Shown piece by piece: positions 17,476-25,288 of a stretch of 26,969 nt of DNA. The stretch's first letter is position 1, and every line of letters begins with the position of its first letter. The notes beneath the pieces were generated by a model that worked only from the letters and a program-made list of their open reading frames with translations, ran no database searches and was not told where the DNA came from. The DNA lies in contig CABSKX010000030.1 of assembly GCA_902478365.1 (NCBI GenBank), forward strand, positions 1 to 26,969. The letters run 5' to 3'. The stretch comes from an uncultured Collinsella sp. (GTDB taxonomy: Bacteria; Actinomycetota; Coriobacteriia; Coriobacteriales; Coriobacteriaceae). The position numbers and the translations under genes were made by a program.

Positions 17476-18111
17476 CTACCCGCGCTGCGGACCTACCGCC
17501 GCGACGAGCGGCTCTAGCCCCAGCTCGCGCGCGTAATCCTCCTGCGTAAAGACTTCGACCAGGTCAAACGTATCGGATTCGTCGTCAAACGCAAAATGCA
17601 GCACCGAGCAGTTGCCCGGCACACGGTCGCGCTCGTCTGCCGCCGCACCCTTCACGTGGTCCATGAACTCCTTGATAGCCGAGCCGTGGCTTACCGCGAG
17701 CACGCACGTATGGTCCGGACGCTGCATAAGCTCGGTCAACGTCGCCACCATGCGCTCGCGCACCTGCATCTGGCCCTCGCCGCCAAACTGGCAATAGAAG
17801 TCGCGCCACGGGCGCTCGGGCATCAGCATCACGCGCTCGGCCTCAAAGTCGCCAAAGAACCACTCGCGCAGGCCGTCCAGGCGCTCGTACGCCAAGCCCG
17901 GCCACAAGTTGGCGATAGTCTGCTCGGTGCGATGAAGTGTGGAGGTGTAGGCATGATCGGGCTCAATGCCGCGCGCACGCAAGAACATGCCGGCACGCGC
18001 CGCCTGGTCGCATCCCAGCTGCGTAAGCGGCGAGTCACTCCAGCCCTGAATAATGCGCTTGAGGTTAAATATCGTCTGGCCATGACGGACCAGATACAGG
18101 TCTTTATTCAT
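17476..18111 (-). CDS. Histidine phosphatase family protein (phosphoglycerate mutase-like), copy 1
   Basis: 211 residues. The catalytic signature LVRHGQT near the N terminus holds the phospho-accepting histidine (H9). The second histidine is in AVSHGSAIKEF, and an acidic helper lies in LREWFFGDFE. QGWSDSPLTQLG is the usual dPGM-branch block. AAAGGA precedes ATG 18111. It lies 18 bases downstream of a paralogue, and both are on the minus strand, apparently one transcript. The substrate cannot be read from sequence; small phosphate esters are typical. Confidence 0.9.
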   Translation of the reverse strand: MNKDLYLVRHGQTIFNLKRIIQGWSDSPLTQLGCDQAARAGMFLRARGIEPDHAYTSTLHRTEQTIANLWPGLAYERLDGLREWFFGDFEAERVMLMPERPWRDFYCQFGGEGQMQVRERMVATLTELMQRPDHTCVLAVSHGSAIKEFMDHVKGAAADERDRVPGNCSVLHFAFDDESDTFDLVEVFTQEDYARELGLEPLVAAVGPQRG

Positions 18112-18129
18112 AGGGGGTCCTTTCGTTTG

Positions 18130-18672
18130 TTACCAATCCAAGAGCGAAAACGCCCCGTCGCAATAGCCAAAATGAAGCACGGCACCGTTGTCGGGTTGCT
18201 CTCCCCCGCCGGTCACGCATCTAAGAAACTCCTGGCAGGCTGAGCCGTGGGAGACGGCCAACACGCAGTCGTGCCGGGGTCGGGACATGATGCGGGACAG
18301 TGCCGCGACCATACGTGCGCGAAGCTCACTTTCCGACTCGCCACCAAAGGCAACCGGATAATCGCCCCAGGGTTGCGCCGGCATCTCGCGGTTTGATGTA
18401 CCCTCCAGCGAGCCCAAATGCCACTCGCGCAGGTCGTCGACCAGCTCTATCGAACGGCCCTCACCAGCAATTAGCTCAGCCGTACGCCGCGCCCGACCCA
18501 ACGGGGAGGAATACACATGGTCAAAGGTCACGCCGCGGTCCTCGAACGCCGCGCGCGTCGCCAGCGCTTGCTCGCGCCCGCGCGCCGTAAGCGGCGAATC
18601 GTGCCAGCCCTGCAAAATGTTCTTCACATTGAGCTCAGTCTGCCCATGCCGCACCAAATACAGATCGGCCAC
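18130..18672 (-). CDS. Histidine phosphatase family protein, copy 2
   Basis: 180 residues from a GTG start at 18672, which has a strong GAGGGGAGGG region just upstream and begins the protein directly at the family start, ADLYLVRHGQTELN. An in-frame ATG at 18738 would add 22 residues with no family match. It shares RHGQT, QGW.DSPLT..G, SPLGRARRTAELI, LREWHLG and AVSHGSA with the next gene, so the pair is a tandem duplication. In the 83 bases between this gene and the nitroreductase gene there is a short CACCACGAAGG/CCTTTGTGGTG stem. Confidence 0.88.
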   Translation of the reverse strand: MADLYLVRHGQTELNVKNILQGWHDSPLTARGREQALATRAAFEDRGVTFDHVYSSPLGRARRTAELIAGEGRSIELVDDLREWHLGSLEGTSNREMPAQPWGDYPVAFGGESESELRARMVAALSRIMSRPRHDCVLAVSHGSACQEFLRCVTGGGEQPDNGAVLHFGYCDGAFSLLDW

Positions 18673-18755
18673 ACGCCCTCCCCTCGCATCACCACGAAGG
18701 AGACGGGCGCCTTTGTGGTGGTTTTGCCGCCGGATCACACCGCAACGACGCGTAA

Positions 18756-19427
18756 CTACAGCAGCACGTCGGCAAGCGGACGCTTGGGCACGTGATGCAC
18801 CTGCGCCTCATCGCGCCAGTAATTGATAGAGCCATCCGGGTTGGAATCGATCGCATCGATCACCTGCGTCTCGGCCGGAACGCCAAACGCCATGATCAGT
18901 TTGAGCTCATACTTGTCGTCATCGAGCCCCATGGCGTCGATAGCGCGGGGCGTAAAGGCCTTGAACATGCATGCCGCCACCTCGGGCGTGGCGCTGCGAG
19001 CGGCGAGCATCATCGTCTGGGCGGCAATGCCGGTGTCGACCTCGGTGATGGGCGCGGCGGGCTTACCCGGAACAGCGCGCTCCGCAAGAATCGCGATGTA
19101 GCCGGTCGGGCGCTCGCCCTCATCGGGACCCGGCCAATCCTTGAGCGCACCGGCCCAGGCGAGCTCATCAAATACGCGGGCGCAGTCCTCTGCGCCGCTC
19201 ACCACATGAAAGCGCAGGCGCTGAGCGTTGGCGCCGCAAGGGGCCAGGTGTGCCAGCTCCGCCAGCTCGAGCAAAAACTCGCGCGGTACGCGCATGGACT
19301 CGTCAAATCGGCGGCACGTGCGGGCGCGGCGGACCAGCGTGTCAAACGTGTCCAGGCCAAGCTTTTCGCAACCCTGCTTTGCCATCGACTCGGCGCTTAC
19401 CGGCGCTGCGGGAACTGTTTCGTTCAT
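18756..19427 (-). CDS. Nitroreductase family protein
   Basis: 223 residues. The FMN-dependent nitroreductase fold is shown by RRARTCRRFDES (flavin phosphate-binding arginines), LAELAHLAPCGANAQRLRFHVV (the A..aP.a.N.Q.w.f.v block) and a glycine-rich later half with VDTGIAAQTMMLAARS. The last block, YELKLIMAFGVPAE, is the usual G.P strand. It probably reduces small electron acceptors with NAD(P)H. AGGGG precedes ATG 19427. It is transcribed away from the DUF308 gene, across a 235-base gap (19428-19662) in which I see no gene and no firm promoter. Confidence 0.88.
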   Translation of the reverse strand: MNETVPAAPVSAESMAKQGCEKLGLDTFDTLVRRARTCRRFDESMRVPREFLLELAELAHLAPCGANAQRLRFHVVSGAEDCARVFDELAWAGALKDWPGPDEGERPTGYIAILAERAVPGKPAAPITEVDTGIAAQTMMLAARSATPEVAACMFKAFTPRAIDAMGLDDDKYELKLIMAFGVPAETQVIDAIDSNPDGSINYWRDEAQVHHVPKRPLADVLL

Positions 19428-19662
19428 AGGGACCCCTCAATAAAAGCCAATTGTCCTTAAGAAAATCTAACCTAAAACGTAGGCAATAACGAACAGAGCC
19501 GCAATGTTCTACACCTGTTGAATATCCCACATCCAAACGGGAACAAAGATAACAATTCGGGAAGGTGAGGCTCCCATTCGCCCTTTCCGCCCCACGCGAC
19601 GGCGCCCTTGGGCGATACTGGTTGCAAGAGCTACGGCTTACGCCGCACGGAAAGGAGACATC

Positions 19663-20265
19663 ATGGGCATCTTTAAGAACGATGACAAGCAATCGAGCGC
19701 GTTTGGATTTGACGAGAAAAGCATGGCAGGCAAGGCCGTCAAGGCCGTGCGCTGGATTTACGCCATCACGGGCGTCTTAGCGCTCGTTGCCGGCATCGCA
19801 CTGCTGTTTGCACCCGCCAAGTCCCTCGTCTTCCTAACGACCGTCTTGGGCTTCTACTTTGTGATCACGGCCGCGATCAGGCTGTTTACCGCTGTTTTCG
19901 AGCCGCTGCTGCCCACCGGCTGGCGCGTTACGAGCATCATCTCCAACCTGCTCATCATTCTGGGCGGCGTCATAATCCTGCGCAATCAGGCTTTCTCGAC
20001 CGCGACGCTCACCACGCTTGTAGTGGTCGTCGCCGGCTTTGGCTGGATCGTCGAGGGCGTCATGTCGATTCTGGAGTCCGAGCTTTCGTCTAACCGCGCC
20101 CTCGCCATCCTGAGCGGCGCACTCTCCATCATCGCGGGCATGTTCGTGTTTATCTATCCGCTGTGGTCGGCCAAGATGCTCGTCATCTTTAGCGGCGCCG
20201 CGCTGCTGGTGTTTGGCGTAACGCTGATTGTTCGCGCCATTCAGTTTGGCAAACTGGTGCACTAG
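19663..20265 (+). CDS. DUF308 (HdeD-like) membrane protein
   Basis: 200 residues with a short polar N terminus (1-28) and six hydrophobic segments at roughly 30-50, 54-76, 89-106, 113-134, 142-162 and 168-190. This is the DUF308 arrangement of paired helices with repeated glycine-rich LVAGIALLF-type motifs. HdeD-like proteins are linked to acid or envelope stress in enterobacteria; the role here is unknown. AAGGAG precedes ATG 19663. The stop TAG is immediately followed by the ATG of the DUF188 gene, so the two are translationally coupled. Confidence 0.88.
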   Translation: MGIFKNDDKQSSAFGFDEKSMAGKAVKAVRWIYAITGVLALVAGIALLFAPAKSLVFLTTVLGFYFVITAAIRLFTAVFEPLLPTGWRVTSIISNLLIILGGVIILRNQAFSTATLTTLVVVVAGFGWIVEGVMSILESELSSNRALAILSGALSIIAGMFVFIYPLWSAKMLVIFSGAALLVFGVTLIVRAIQFGKLVH

Positions 20266-20748
20266 ATGCCAAAGACGCTTTTTATTGATGCCGACGCCTG
20301 CCCGGTCACGCGCGAGTCGATTGACTGCGCACGGAGGGCAGGCGTCGCCGTCGTTATCGCCGGCAACAGCACGCAGAACCTGGAACGCCACATTCGCCGC
20401 GACGACCCGCGCGACGCCGAGCACGCGCGTCGGGGCTTTTGGGTCACGACGCTCGATGTGAGCGTGGGAGCCGATAGCGCCGACTTTGCCATTATCGAGC
20501 GCCTGCAGGCTGGCGACGTGGTCGTGACACAAGACATAGGCCTGGCGAGTATGGTGCTCGGACGCGATGCCGCCGCCATCGGCGTGCGCGGGCGCGTCTA
20601 CGATAAGGCGACCATCGACATGCAGCTGTTTATTCGCCACGAGGAAAAGAAGGTGCGCCGCGCTGGGGGACGTACCCGCGGTCCGGCAGCCTTCACCAGC
20701 GAGGACCGAGCCCGCTTTAAACGCAACCTCACCGAGTTGCTGCGCTAA
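20266..20748 (+). CDS. YaiI/YqxD family protein (DUF188, PIN-like fold)
   Basis: 160 residues. The start FIDADACPVTRESI is the family hallmark, and STQNLERHIRRDD and GADSADFAIIERLQAGDVVVTQDIGLAS follow, including the acidic residues that suggest a PIN-like nuclease fold. RGRVYDKATIDMQLFIRHEEKKVRRAGG is also conserved. Biochemical role is not established. Start codon ATG directly abuts the stop of the DUF308 gene. Confidence 0.93.
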   Translation: MPKTLFIDADACPVTRESIDCARRAGVAVVIAGNSTQNLERHIRRDDPRDAEHARRGFWVTTLDVSVGADSADFAIIERLQAGDVVVTQDIGLASMVLGRDAAAIGVRGRVYDKATIDMQLFIRHEEKKVRRAGGRTRGPAAFTSEDRARFKRNLTELLR

Positions 20749-20750
20749 CC

Positions 20751-20790
20751 AAGGCAGATTTTTGGAATATGTCCGGAAATCTGCCTTTTT
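20751..20790 (+). terminator. Rho-independent terminator after the DUF308-DUF188 pair
   Basis: AAGGCAGATTT pairs with AAATCTGCCTT around a loop of about 14 bases and continues into a T tract (20784-20790). It begins three bases after the DUF188 stop. Confidence 0.85.
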
Positions 20791-20829
20791 GTTTTGAGCG
20801 GCGTGAGCACTCAGAATCCATGGCTCAAC

Positions 20830-20906
20830 AAAAAAACGGGCTTCAAAATGCCATGCGTCGCCGCACTGCGCAGGCGCCGAGCATGGCTATTTTGAAGCCC
20901 GTTTTG
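20830..20906 (-). terminator. Long-stem terminator of the metal exporter gene
   Basis: Bases 20833-20856 and 20881-20906 form a stem of about 24 bp with one bulge (core AACGGGCTTCAAAAT). The 24-base loop is itself GC-rich. On the minus strand the stem is followed by a T run (20836-20830), 11 bases after the stop of the exporter gene. Together with 20751-20790 it makes a pair of convergent terminators. Confidence 0.8.
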
Positions 20907-20916
20907 CTAGGCCTAC

Positions 20917-21999
20917 TTAGAGGCCAACGGCGGAGAGAATGAGTCCCCAGCCGGCGCCGATGACGTACATCATGACCAGGAACACGGCGTTTTCGCGAGC
21001 GCTGCGGTTGGTGCGGAACAGGACTAGGTAGCCCACACCGGCGGAAATGAGCGTACCGGTGAGCATCGGCGCCAGCTGCAGCGCGCCTTCGAGGTACAAC
21101 TGCGTAATAACGACGCTGGCCGAGCAATTGGGGATCAGACCGACAAGCGCCGAGCCCAGGACGGCGAGCGTCTCGTTGCCGCGCAGGAACTGCTCGATTG
21201 CGGACTCGCCAAAGGTCTCGAGGACGGCGACCAGAATCAGCGTTACCAGGAAAATGAAAACCGACACCTGCACGGTGTGCGAGATCGCGCTGCGGATGAT
21301 CGACAGAATGGGCGCGCCCTCGTGGGAGTGGCCGGGGTCGTGGGGGGGCTCGTGCTTGTCCGCGTGACCATGGTCGTGGCTGTGGTCGTGCCCGTGATCG
21401 TCCTCATCCTCGTCACAGCCACAATGATCACGTTCGCACAGCTCGTGGATGTGATCGGCACTTACGCCCGCCTCGGCCACCTCGTCAATGATGTCGCCCC
21501 CGGTATGGTCGTCGTGCGCGCAGTTCACATGAGCCGGATTGGCAGCGGTCCCCAGTACGGTACGGCGAATCGCCGCATGCGCGCGGGCATTACGACGAAG
21601 GCCGCGGATAGCCGCATCCACGATAAAGCCCGTGACCAGCGCGATCAGCGCCTTCGAAGCCAAAAGCATCGCCATGGTCTGCACGGGAACCCGCTCGGCA
21701 AGCAGCAGCGGCAACATCTCGTCGGAGGTCGAGAGGAACACGGCGACTAGCGTGCCCAGCGTCACAACACGGCCGGCGAACAGCGTCGCCGCCATGGCCG
21801 AAAACCCGCACTGTGGCACCATGCCCAGCAACGAGCCAACCACGGGGCCGGCGGCGCCCGCGCGCTTGATGGCGCCGTTGACGCGGTCGCCCGCAACATG
21901 CTCGAGCGTCTCGAGCGCAAGGTACGTCACCAACAAGAACGGCACCAGCGAGAGCGTGTCTTTGCCGGCGTCGAGCAGAATATCAATCAGTAAATCCAT
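20917..21999 (-). CDS. Putative 10-TM heavy-metal exporter (ArsP_2/DUF2899-like) with His-rich loop
   Basis: 360 residues of two membrane halves. The N-terminal half has about four or five helices with GMVPQCGFSAMAATLFAGRV. The C-terminal half repeats the theme with GLIPNCSASVVITQLYLEGAL. Paired P-[QN]-C motifs of this kind occur in the putative manganese/arsenic permease family. Between them, at about 157-226, is a cytoplasmic or extracellular loop rich in His, Asp and Cys (HDHSHDHGH and CGCDEDEDDHGHD), which probably binds divalent metals. The substrate is not certain. AAAGG lies about 13 bases upstream of ATG 21999. The 171-base divergent gap to the exonuclease gene (22000-22170) holds a CCTAG/CTAGG dyad at 22043-22059. 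Confidence 0.82.
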   Translation of the reverse strand: MDLLIDILLDAGKDTLSLVPFLLVTYLALETLEHVAGDRVNGAIKRAGAAGPVVGSLLGMVPQCGFSAMAATLFAGRVVTLGTLVAVFLSTSDEMLPLLLAERVPVQTMAMLLASKALIALVTGFIVDAAIRGLRRNARAHAAIRRTVLGTAANPAHVNCAHDDHTGGDIIDEVAEAGVSADHIHELCERDHCGCDEDEDDHGHDHSHDHGHADKHEPPHDPGHSHEGAPILSIIRSAISHTVQVSVFIFLVTLILVAVLETFGESAIEQFLRGNETLAVLGSALVGLIPNCSASVVITQLYLEGALQLAPMLTGTLISAGVGYLVLFRTNRSARENAVFLVMMYVIGAGWGLILSAVGL

Positions 22000-22170
22000 G
22001 ACGGATGGAACCTTTCGTGTCTTTCGGCAGCATTGTAAAAGTCCTAGCGGTCAACTAGGGTATTGTAGTTGTCCCGGGCGCGGTGCCAATAGTTGCCCAT
22101 GGTAAACTATCATCTCGCCACAACTCAGTAACCCCGAGCCGCGCAACGCGGCCCGTCCAAGGAGCAGCAT

Positions 22171-23139
22171 ATGAATGTTTCGCAAGCACTCGAATACGAG
22201 CGCCAGCCGTTTATCCCCATGTTTATCTACGGCGACCACGGCGCCATGGAATCTGAGCGTCAGAAGGGCGAGGAGGCCCTCAAGGTGCTCGAGACCGAGT
22301 ACTTTACCGCCGAGGGTGACCCCGGCTTCGACTTTGCCACCGTGCGCGACCTGGCCGACCGCAACCGCGACCTGTGCGACCAGATTGGCGAGACACGCCT
22401 ACGCAACGTGACGCCCGCGACGCTCTCGCGCGGCCTGTCCGATGCCGACATCTGCGCGGCCATCGGCAAGATGCAAAAGCGCACCGCCGCGTCCGTCATG
22501 CGCGAGATCCGAGGTGACCGCGACGCACTCGGCGTGGCCTATGCCCGCAAGCCCATCCAAGGCACGGTGCTGGGCATCGACATCGAGACCACCGGTCGCG
22601 CGCCCGAGCGCGGCTACATCATCAACGTGGGCTGGGAGATTATGGACCTCACCAGCGACGCCGTGCCGCATGACGCCGAGGCGCACTACTGCGGCCTGCC
22701 CGACATCTACCGCGGCGAGGATGTGCCGCTATCGAACATCCATCACATCACCTGGGACGACATCGACGGCAAAAAACCGTTCCGCGAGAACAAGGAGTTG
22801 CAGAAGCAGCTGCTCAAGCTCATGAAGAAGTATCCCTATATGGCGCACAACGCCGCCTTCGAGGACAGCTGGTTCAAAATTCATCTGGACGGTTACGCCG
22901 AGGCACGCCGCACAGGCAAGATTATCGTCATCGACTCGCGCCAGATCTGCCGCAGCCTAGACGCCGACGTGCGCTCGCTCCCCCGCGAGTCCGCGCCCGC
23001 TGCGCTCGAGAACTGGGCGCGCCGACGCGGCACCCTCGCCGCCGACGCCAACGAGCAGCATCTGGGCCTCGACGACACTGACCTCATGCTCCGTACCGTC
23101 CAAGCCGAGTTCAACCTCAAGAACTTGTTTGCGAAATAA
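22171..23139 (+). CDS. DnaQ-fold 3'-5' exonuclease with unknown N-terminal extension
   Basis: 322 residues. The exonuclease domain spans about 131-315 with the DEDDh set: DIETTG (137-142, Exo I), HNAAFED (226-232, Exo II), and H297 with D302 in HLGLDDTD (Exo III). This indicates metal-dependent removal of nucleotides from 3' ends. Residues 1-130 are charged and helical, have no domain I can name, and are not usual for a polymerase proofreading subunit. CAAGGAG lies about eight bases before ATG 22171. It is followed by a strong terminator at 23205. A repair or RNA-turnover role cannot be chosen from sequence. Confidence 0.88.
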   Translation: MNVSQALEYERQPFIPMFIYGDHGAMESERQKGEEALKVLETEYFTAEGDPGFDFATVRDLADRNRDLCDQIGETRLRNVTPATLSRGLSDADICAAIGKMQKRTAASVMREIRGDRDALGVAYARKPIQGTVLGIDIETTGRAPERGYIINVGWEIMDLTSDAVPHDAEAHYCGLPDIYRGEDVPLSNIHHITWDDIDGKKPFRENKELQKQLLKLMKKYPYMAHNAAFEDSWFKIHLDGYAEARRTGKIIVIDSRQICRSLDADVRSLPRESAPAALENWARRRGTLAADANEQHLGLDDTDLMLRTVQAEFNLKNLFAK

Positions 23140-23204
23140 CCAATCAATCTGCGGGAGCGCCTGCCAGTCACAGCGCAATCTGTCTGGGCGCACCGGCGCG
23201 TAGT

Positions 23205-23244
23205 AAACTAGGGCGCAGCCTTATGGCTGCACCCTAGTTTTCAT
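23205..23244 (+). terminator. Rho-independent terminator of the exonuclease gene
   Basis: AAACTAGGG and GCAGCC (23205-23220) pair with GGCTGC and CCCTAGTTT (23225-23240) around a TTAT loop with a C/A mismatch, then TCAT. It lies 65 bases after the stop. Confidence 0.82.
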
Positions 23245-23286
23245 CAAAACGAGCAAATACGCGTGCTTCACACAGTCGACAGGTTG

Positions 23287-23316
23287 CTCACCTACATTTT
23301 TCGAGTTGTTCGGCCA
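23287..23316 (+). repeat. 29-30 bp repeat motif, copy A
   Basis: Core CACCTACATTTTTCGAG, then TTGTTCGGCCA. It matches copy C (24920-24947) at 26 of 28 aligned bases and is inverted relative to copies B and D. A looser dyad surrounds it (GGTT on the left, AACC on the right). The gene-free stretch 23140-23690 holds copies A and B and the exonuclease terminator; nothing else was recognised. Confidence 0.7.
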
Positions 23317-23449
23317 GCTGAACCACTAGTCAAGGCCCCTCGAACCGCAATCGAGCGCTGTAGTCGCCTTAATTTCGCAACCAAGCCCCATTAATCTACC
23401 TGAATCAATTCGAATAAGACGTTGCGATCGCACCATTCATTTAGGATAA

Positions 23450-23478
23450 GGCCGAATAACTCAAATTATGTTGGTGAG
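23450..23478 (-). repeat. 29-30 bp repeat motif, copy B (inverted)
   Basis: Read on the minus strand it is CTCACCAACATAATTTGAG followed by TTATTCGGCC, differing from copy A at about five positions. With copy A it forms an inverted pair spanning 192 bp upstream of the PD-(D/E)XK-like gene. Confidence 0.65.
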
Positions 23479-23690
23479 GCATCTGGACGGTCAGCAAATA
23501 CGCTTAGAAGCTACGAATTCGCAACTAAAGTTCACCAAAAAAGGCGCAGCTGGCAGAAACCTCCCCAGCCGAAGCTGCTCCCTCGATACGACAGCTCAAA
23601 AGCCCACCGTTTGCAGAAGATAAGCCGCGCCCCAATACCGTTGCCCGAAGTTTCGAGCGTATGTGGCGTCTGCTATGCCATCATGCGCGT

Positions 23691-24899
23691 ATGGGAATCG
23701 TTCTGTCACATACCACGGCACGCGCTGTATACCAAACAGCCAACTCGCTCGCAAGCTACGCGATCGATCCCTTACCTATGGAAAAGATCAGAGTGTCTGC
23801 GCCGACCACGTCCGACCTGGAAGCGGCGCGAGCATGGCTCAACAGAAAGAATGTCGATTCTGAAAGCATCCATGTGCTGACGTTTTCCAATAATGCCAAA
23901 AGGCACCGCAAGGGCTGCATCTGCCACTGCTCGCGCTATACGTTTGATGCAGAAAGCTACCTAGAACTCGAGCCGAACGTCTACATCGTCGATATCAAGC
24001 TGTGCGCGTTAGAAGCAACAGCCGACCTCAACCTTACTGAGCTCGTTGAGTATTACTTTGAAATCTGCGGCTCCTACGCGCTTGAAACGTCCGACGAAAC
24101 TCAATATCGCGAGCGCCCAGCCCTAACCAGCGTTGAAGAACTCAGAGCCTTCTTTTCAGAGGCATCAGGGTATCGTGGGTCCAATAAAGCCCTTAAGGCA
24201 CTTTCTTATGTACGCGGAGGCTGTCGCTCTCCACTCGAAACGGCGTTTGTCATGATGCTGACAATGCCCAAGTCAATGGGTGGCTTAGCCATACGTGCCA
24301 TCAAAACGGATTATCCGATCCCAGTCCCCAAAAGATACGCCGCACTAACGCGACGGACGGTTTTCTACCTCGACGCGCTGCTCGAAAATTCGATGACTGA
24401 TATCGAATACAACGGCTTTTACCACGACGAGCCCGAGCAGCAATCAATTGACGAGGAACGCCGAAACACGCTGCGAAACATGGGATATGTCGTTATCACA
24501 GTTAGTCGTCATTCGTTTTTCAAGCAGTCCGCTTTTAGACGAGTCATGGAAGCGATTCGCATTCGCGAGAAGATCTGGCCCGGTCGGCTACCGGATAACT
24601 TCGCCATCCTGCAAGAAACTCTTCGTCAATTTGTCTTGCGGCGCTACTTCGAATACGGTCGCCGCGTCCTGGAGGCACTCAAAGAAGAAGAGGCCACCAA
24701 GCGCGAAATTGCAAGTCAATATCCGCAAGCTGATGACCCGAGCATCAACGATGTGCCCGAACCCGATGACATGCAACACGTTGGGGCCCTTGCTGAAGAA
24801 ATCAATGGGCCATGGGAATGCGAAATGTCCGCAAAAATCGATGAAAACCGCGCGGAAGACGACGCGATTATTGATCTAATTGAGAATTCGCTCTTCTAA
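23691..24899 (+). CDS. Coriobacteriia hypothetical protein with PD-(D/E)XK nuclease-like domain, second copy
   Basis: 402 residues from ATG 23691 (MGIVLSHTTARAV, matching how family members begin); an ATG at 23661 would add ten residues. Neither start has a good RBS. The nuclease-like part is at about 205-305: FYLDALLEN, then DIEYNGFYHDE (E and H as in Vsr/DUF559 folds), and DEERRNTLRNMGYVVITVSRHSFF. The rest aligns with the protein at 14320-15369, including the cysteine-bearing FEICGSYAL. A tail of about 95 residues, acidic and helical, is unique to this copy. CICHC in the N-terminal part could bind a metal. It is bracketed by copies A/B and C/D of the 29-bp motif. Function unknown; defence or regulatory roles are guesses. 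Confidence 0.72.
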   Translation: MGIVLSHTTARAVYQTANSLASYAIDPLPMEKIRVSAPTTSDLEAARAWLNRKNVDSESIHVLTFSNNAKRHRKGCICHCSRYTFDAESYLELEPNVYIVDIKLCALEATADLNLTELVEYYFEICGSYALETSDETQYRERPALTSVEELRAFFSEASGYRGSNKALKALSYVRGGCRSPLETAFVMMLTMPKSMGGLAIRAIKTDYPIPVPKRYAALTRRTVFYLDALLENSMTDIEYNGFYHDEPEQQSIDEERRNTLRNMGYVVITVSRHSFFKQSAFRRVMEAIRIREKIWPGRLPDNFAILQETLRQFVLRRYFEYGRRVLEALKEEEATKREIASQYPQADDPSINDVPEPDDMQHVGALAEEINGPWECEMSAKIDENRAEDDAIIDLIENSLF

Positions 24900-24917
24900 A
24901 GGCGGTCTCTGCGGATG

Positions 24918-24947
24918 TCCACCTACATTTTTCGACTTATTCGGCCA
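24918..24947 (+). repeat. 29-30 bp repeat motif, copy C
   Basis: CACCTACATTTTTCGAC followed by TTATTCGGCCA, beginning 19 bases after the stop of the PD-(D/E)XK-like gene, in the same orientation as copy A. Confidence 0.7.
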
Positions 24948-25105
24948 CCGATTTGCCTGATTGGCTGCAGCAATGCTCAATATAACTTTAGATAAAACTG
25001 ATTCTGCAGGAACTCCCGTAGAGAAAGAACTGATTCTCACGGTATTTAACAAGATAAAGTACAAATATGAACAGCTCTAATGCTTCTCGAGGCGGCTTTC
25101 TTAGC

Positions 25106-25142
25106 ATGCTGGCCGAACATCTCGAAATATGTTGGCGAGCAT
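25106..25142 (-). repeat. 29-30 bp repeat motif, copy D (inverted), within a near-perfect palindrome
   Basis: Bases 25110-25139 read on the minus strand give CTCGCCAACATATTTCGAG then ATGTTCGGCCA. This copy is extended into a dyad, ATGCTGGCCGAACAT against ATGTTGGCGAGCAT with one mismatch and one extra base around CTCGAAAT, so the motif itself is probably a protein-binding palindrome. The stretch 24900-25214 holds copies C and D and a short direct repeat AACTGATTCT (24998-25007 and 25028-25037); no gene is recognised in it. Confidence 0.65.
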
Positions 25143-25214
25143 TGTGTCGATGCATCCTAACCCACAGAAAATCGCAGAGACAGCAAGCAGTCATCGAAAT
25201 TATCGCAAATTGTA

Positions 25215-25275
25215 TTGACATATGAACATGCGCTCATATAATCGGAAGTGAGTTATATGAGCGCATGTTCATATG
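25215..25275 (+). promoter_or_regulatory. Consensus sigma-70 promoter inside a double ArsR/SmtB operator
   Basis: TTGACA (25215-25220) and TATAAT (25237-25242) are 16 bases apart, a full-consensus promoter. Bases 25219-25241 and 25253-25275 are perfect 23-bp inverted repeats with an 11-base spacer. Each arm carries the ArsR/SmtB-type half-sites ATATGAACA and TCATAT, so two operator copies cover the promoter spacer, the -10 and the start region. The regulator is almost certainly the ArsR protein encoded 14 bases downstream. Strong promoter plus tight operator implies repression until metal binds. Confidence 0.88.
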
Positions 25276-25288
25276 AAAGGATATTGCA

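Noticed and set aside
18690..18720. CACCACGAAGG/CCTTTGTGGTG stem followed by GTTTTG
   Set aside because: As a terminator it points along the plus strand, where no gene lies upstream; on the minus strand it has a mismatch and no T run.
19834..20640. 268-codon minus-strand ORF over the DUF308-DUF188 genes
   Set aside because: Charged low-complexity shadow of two recognisable genes.
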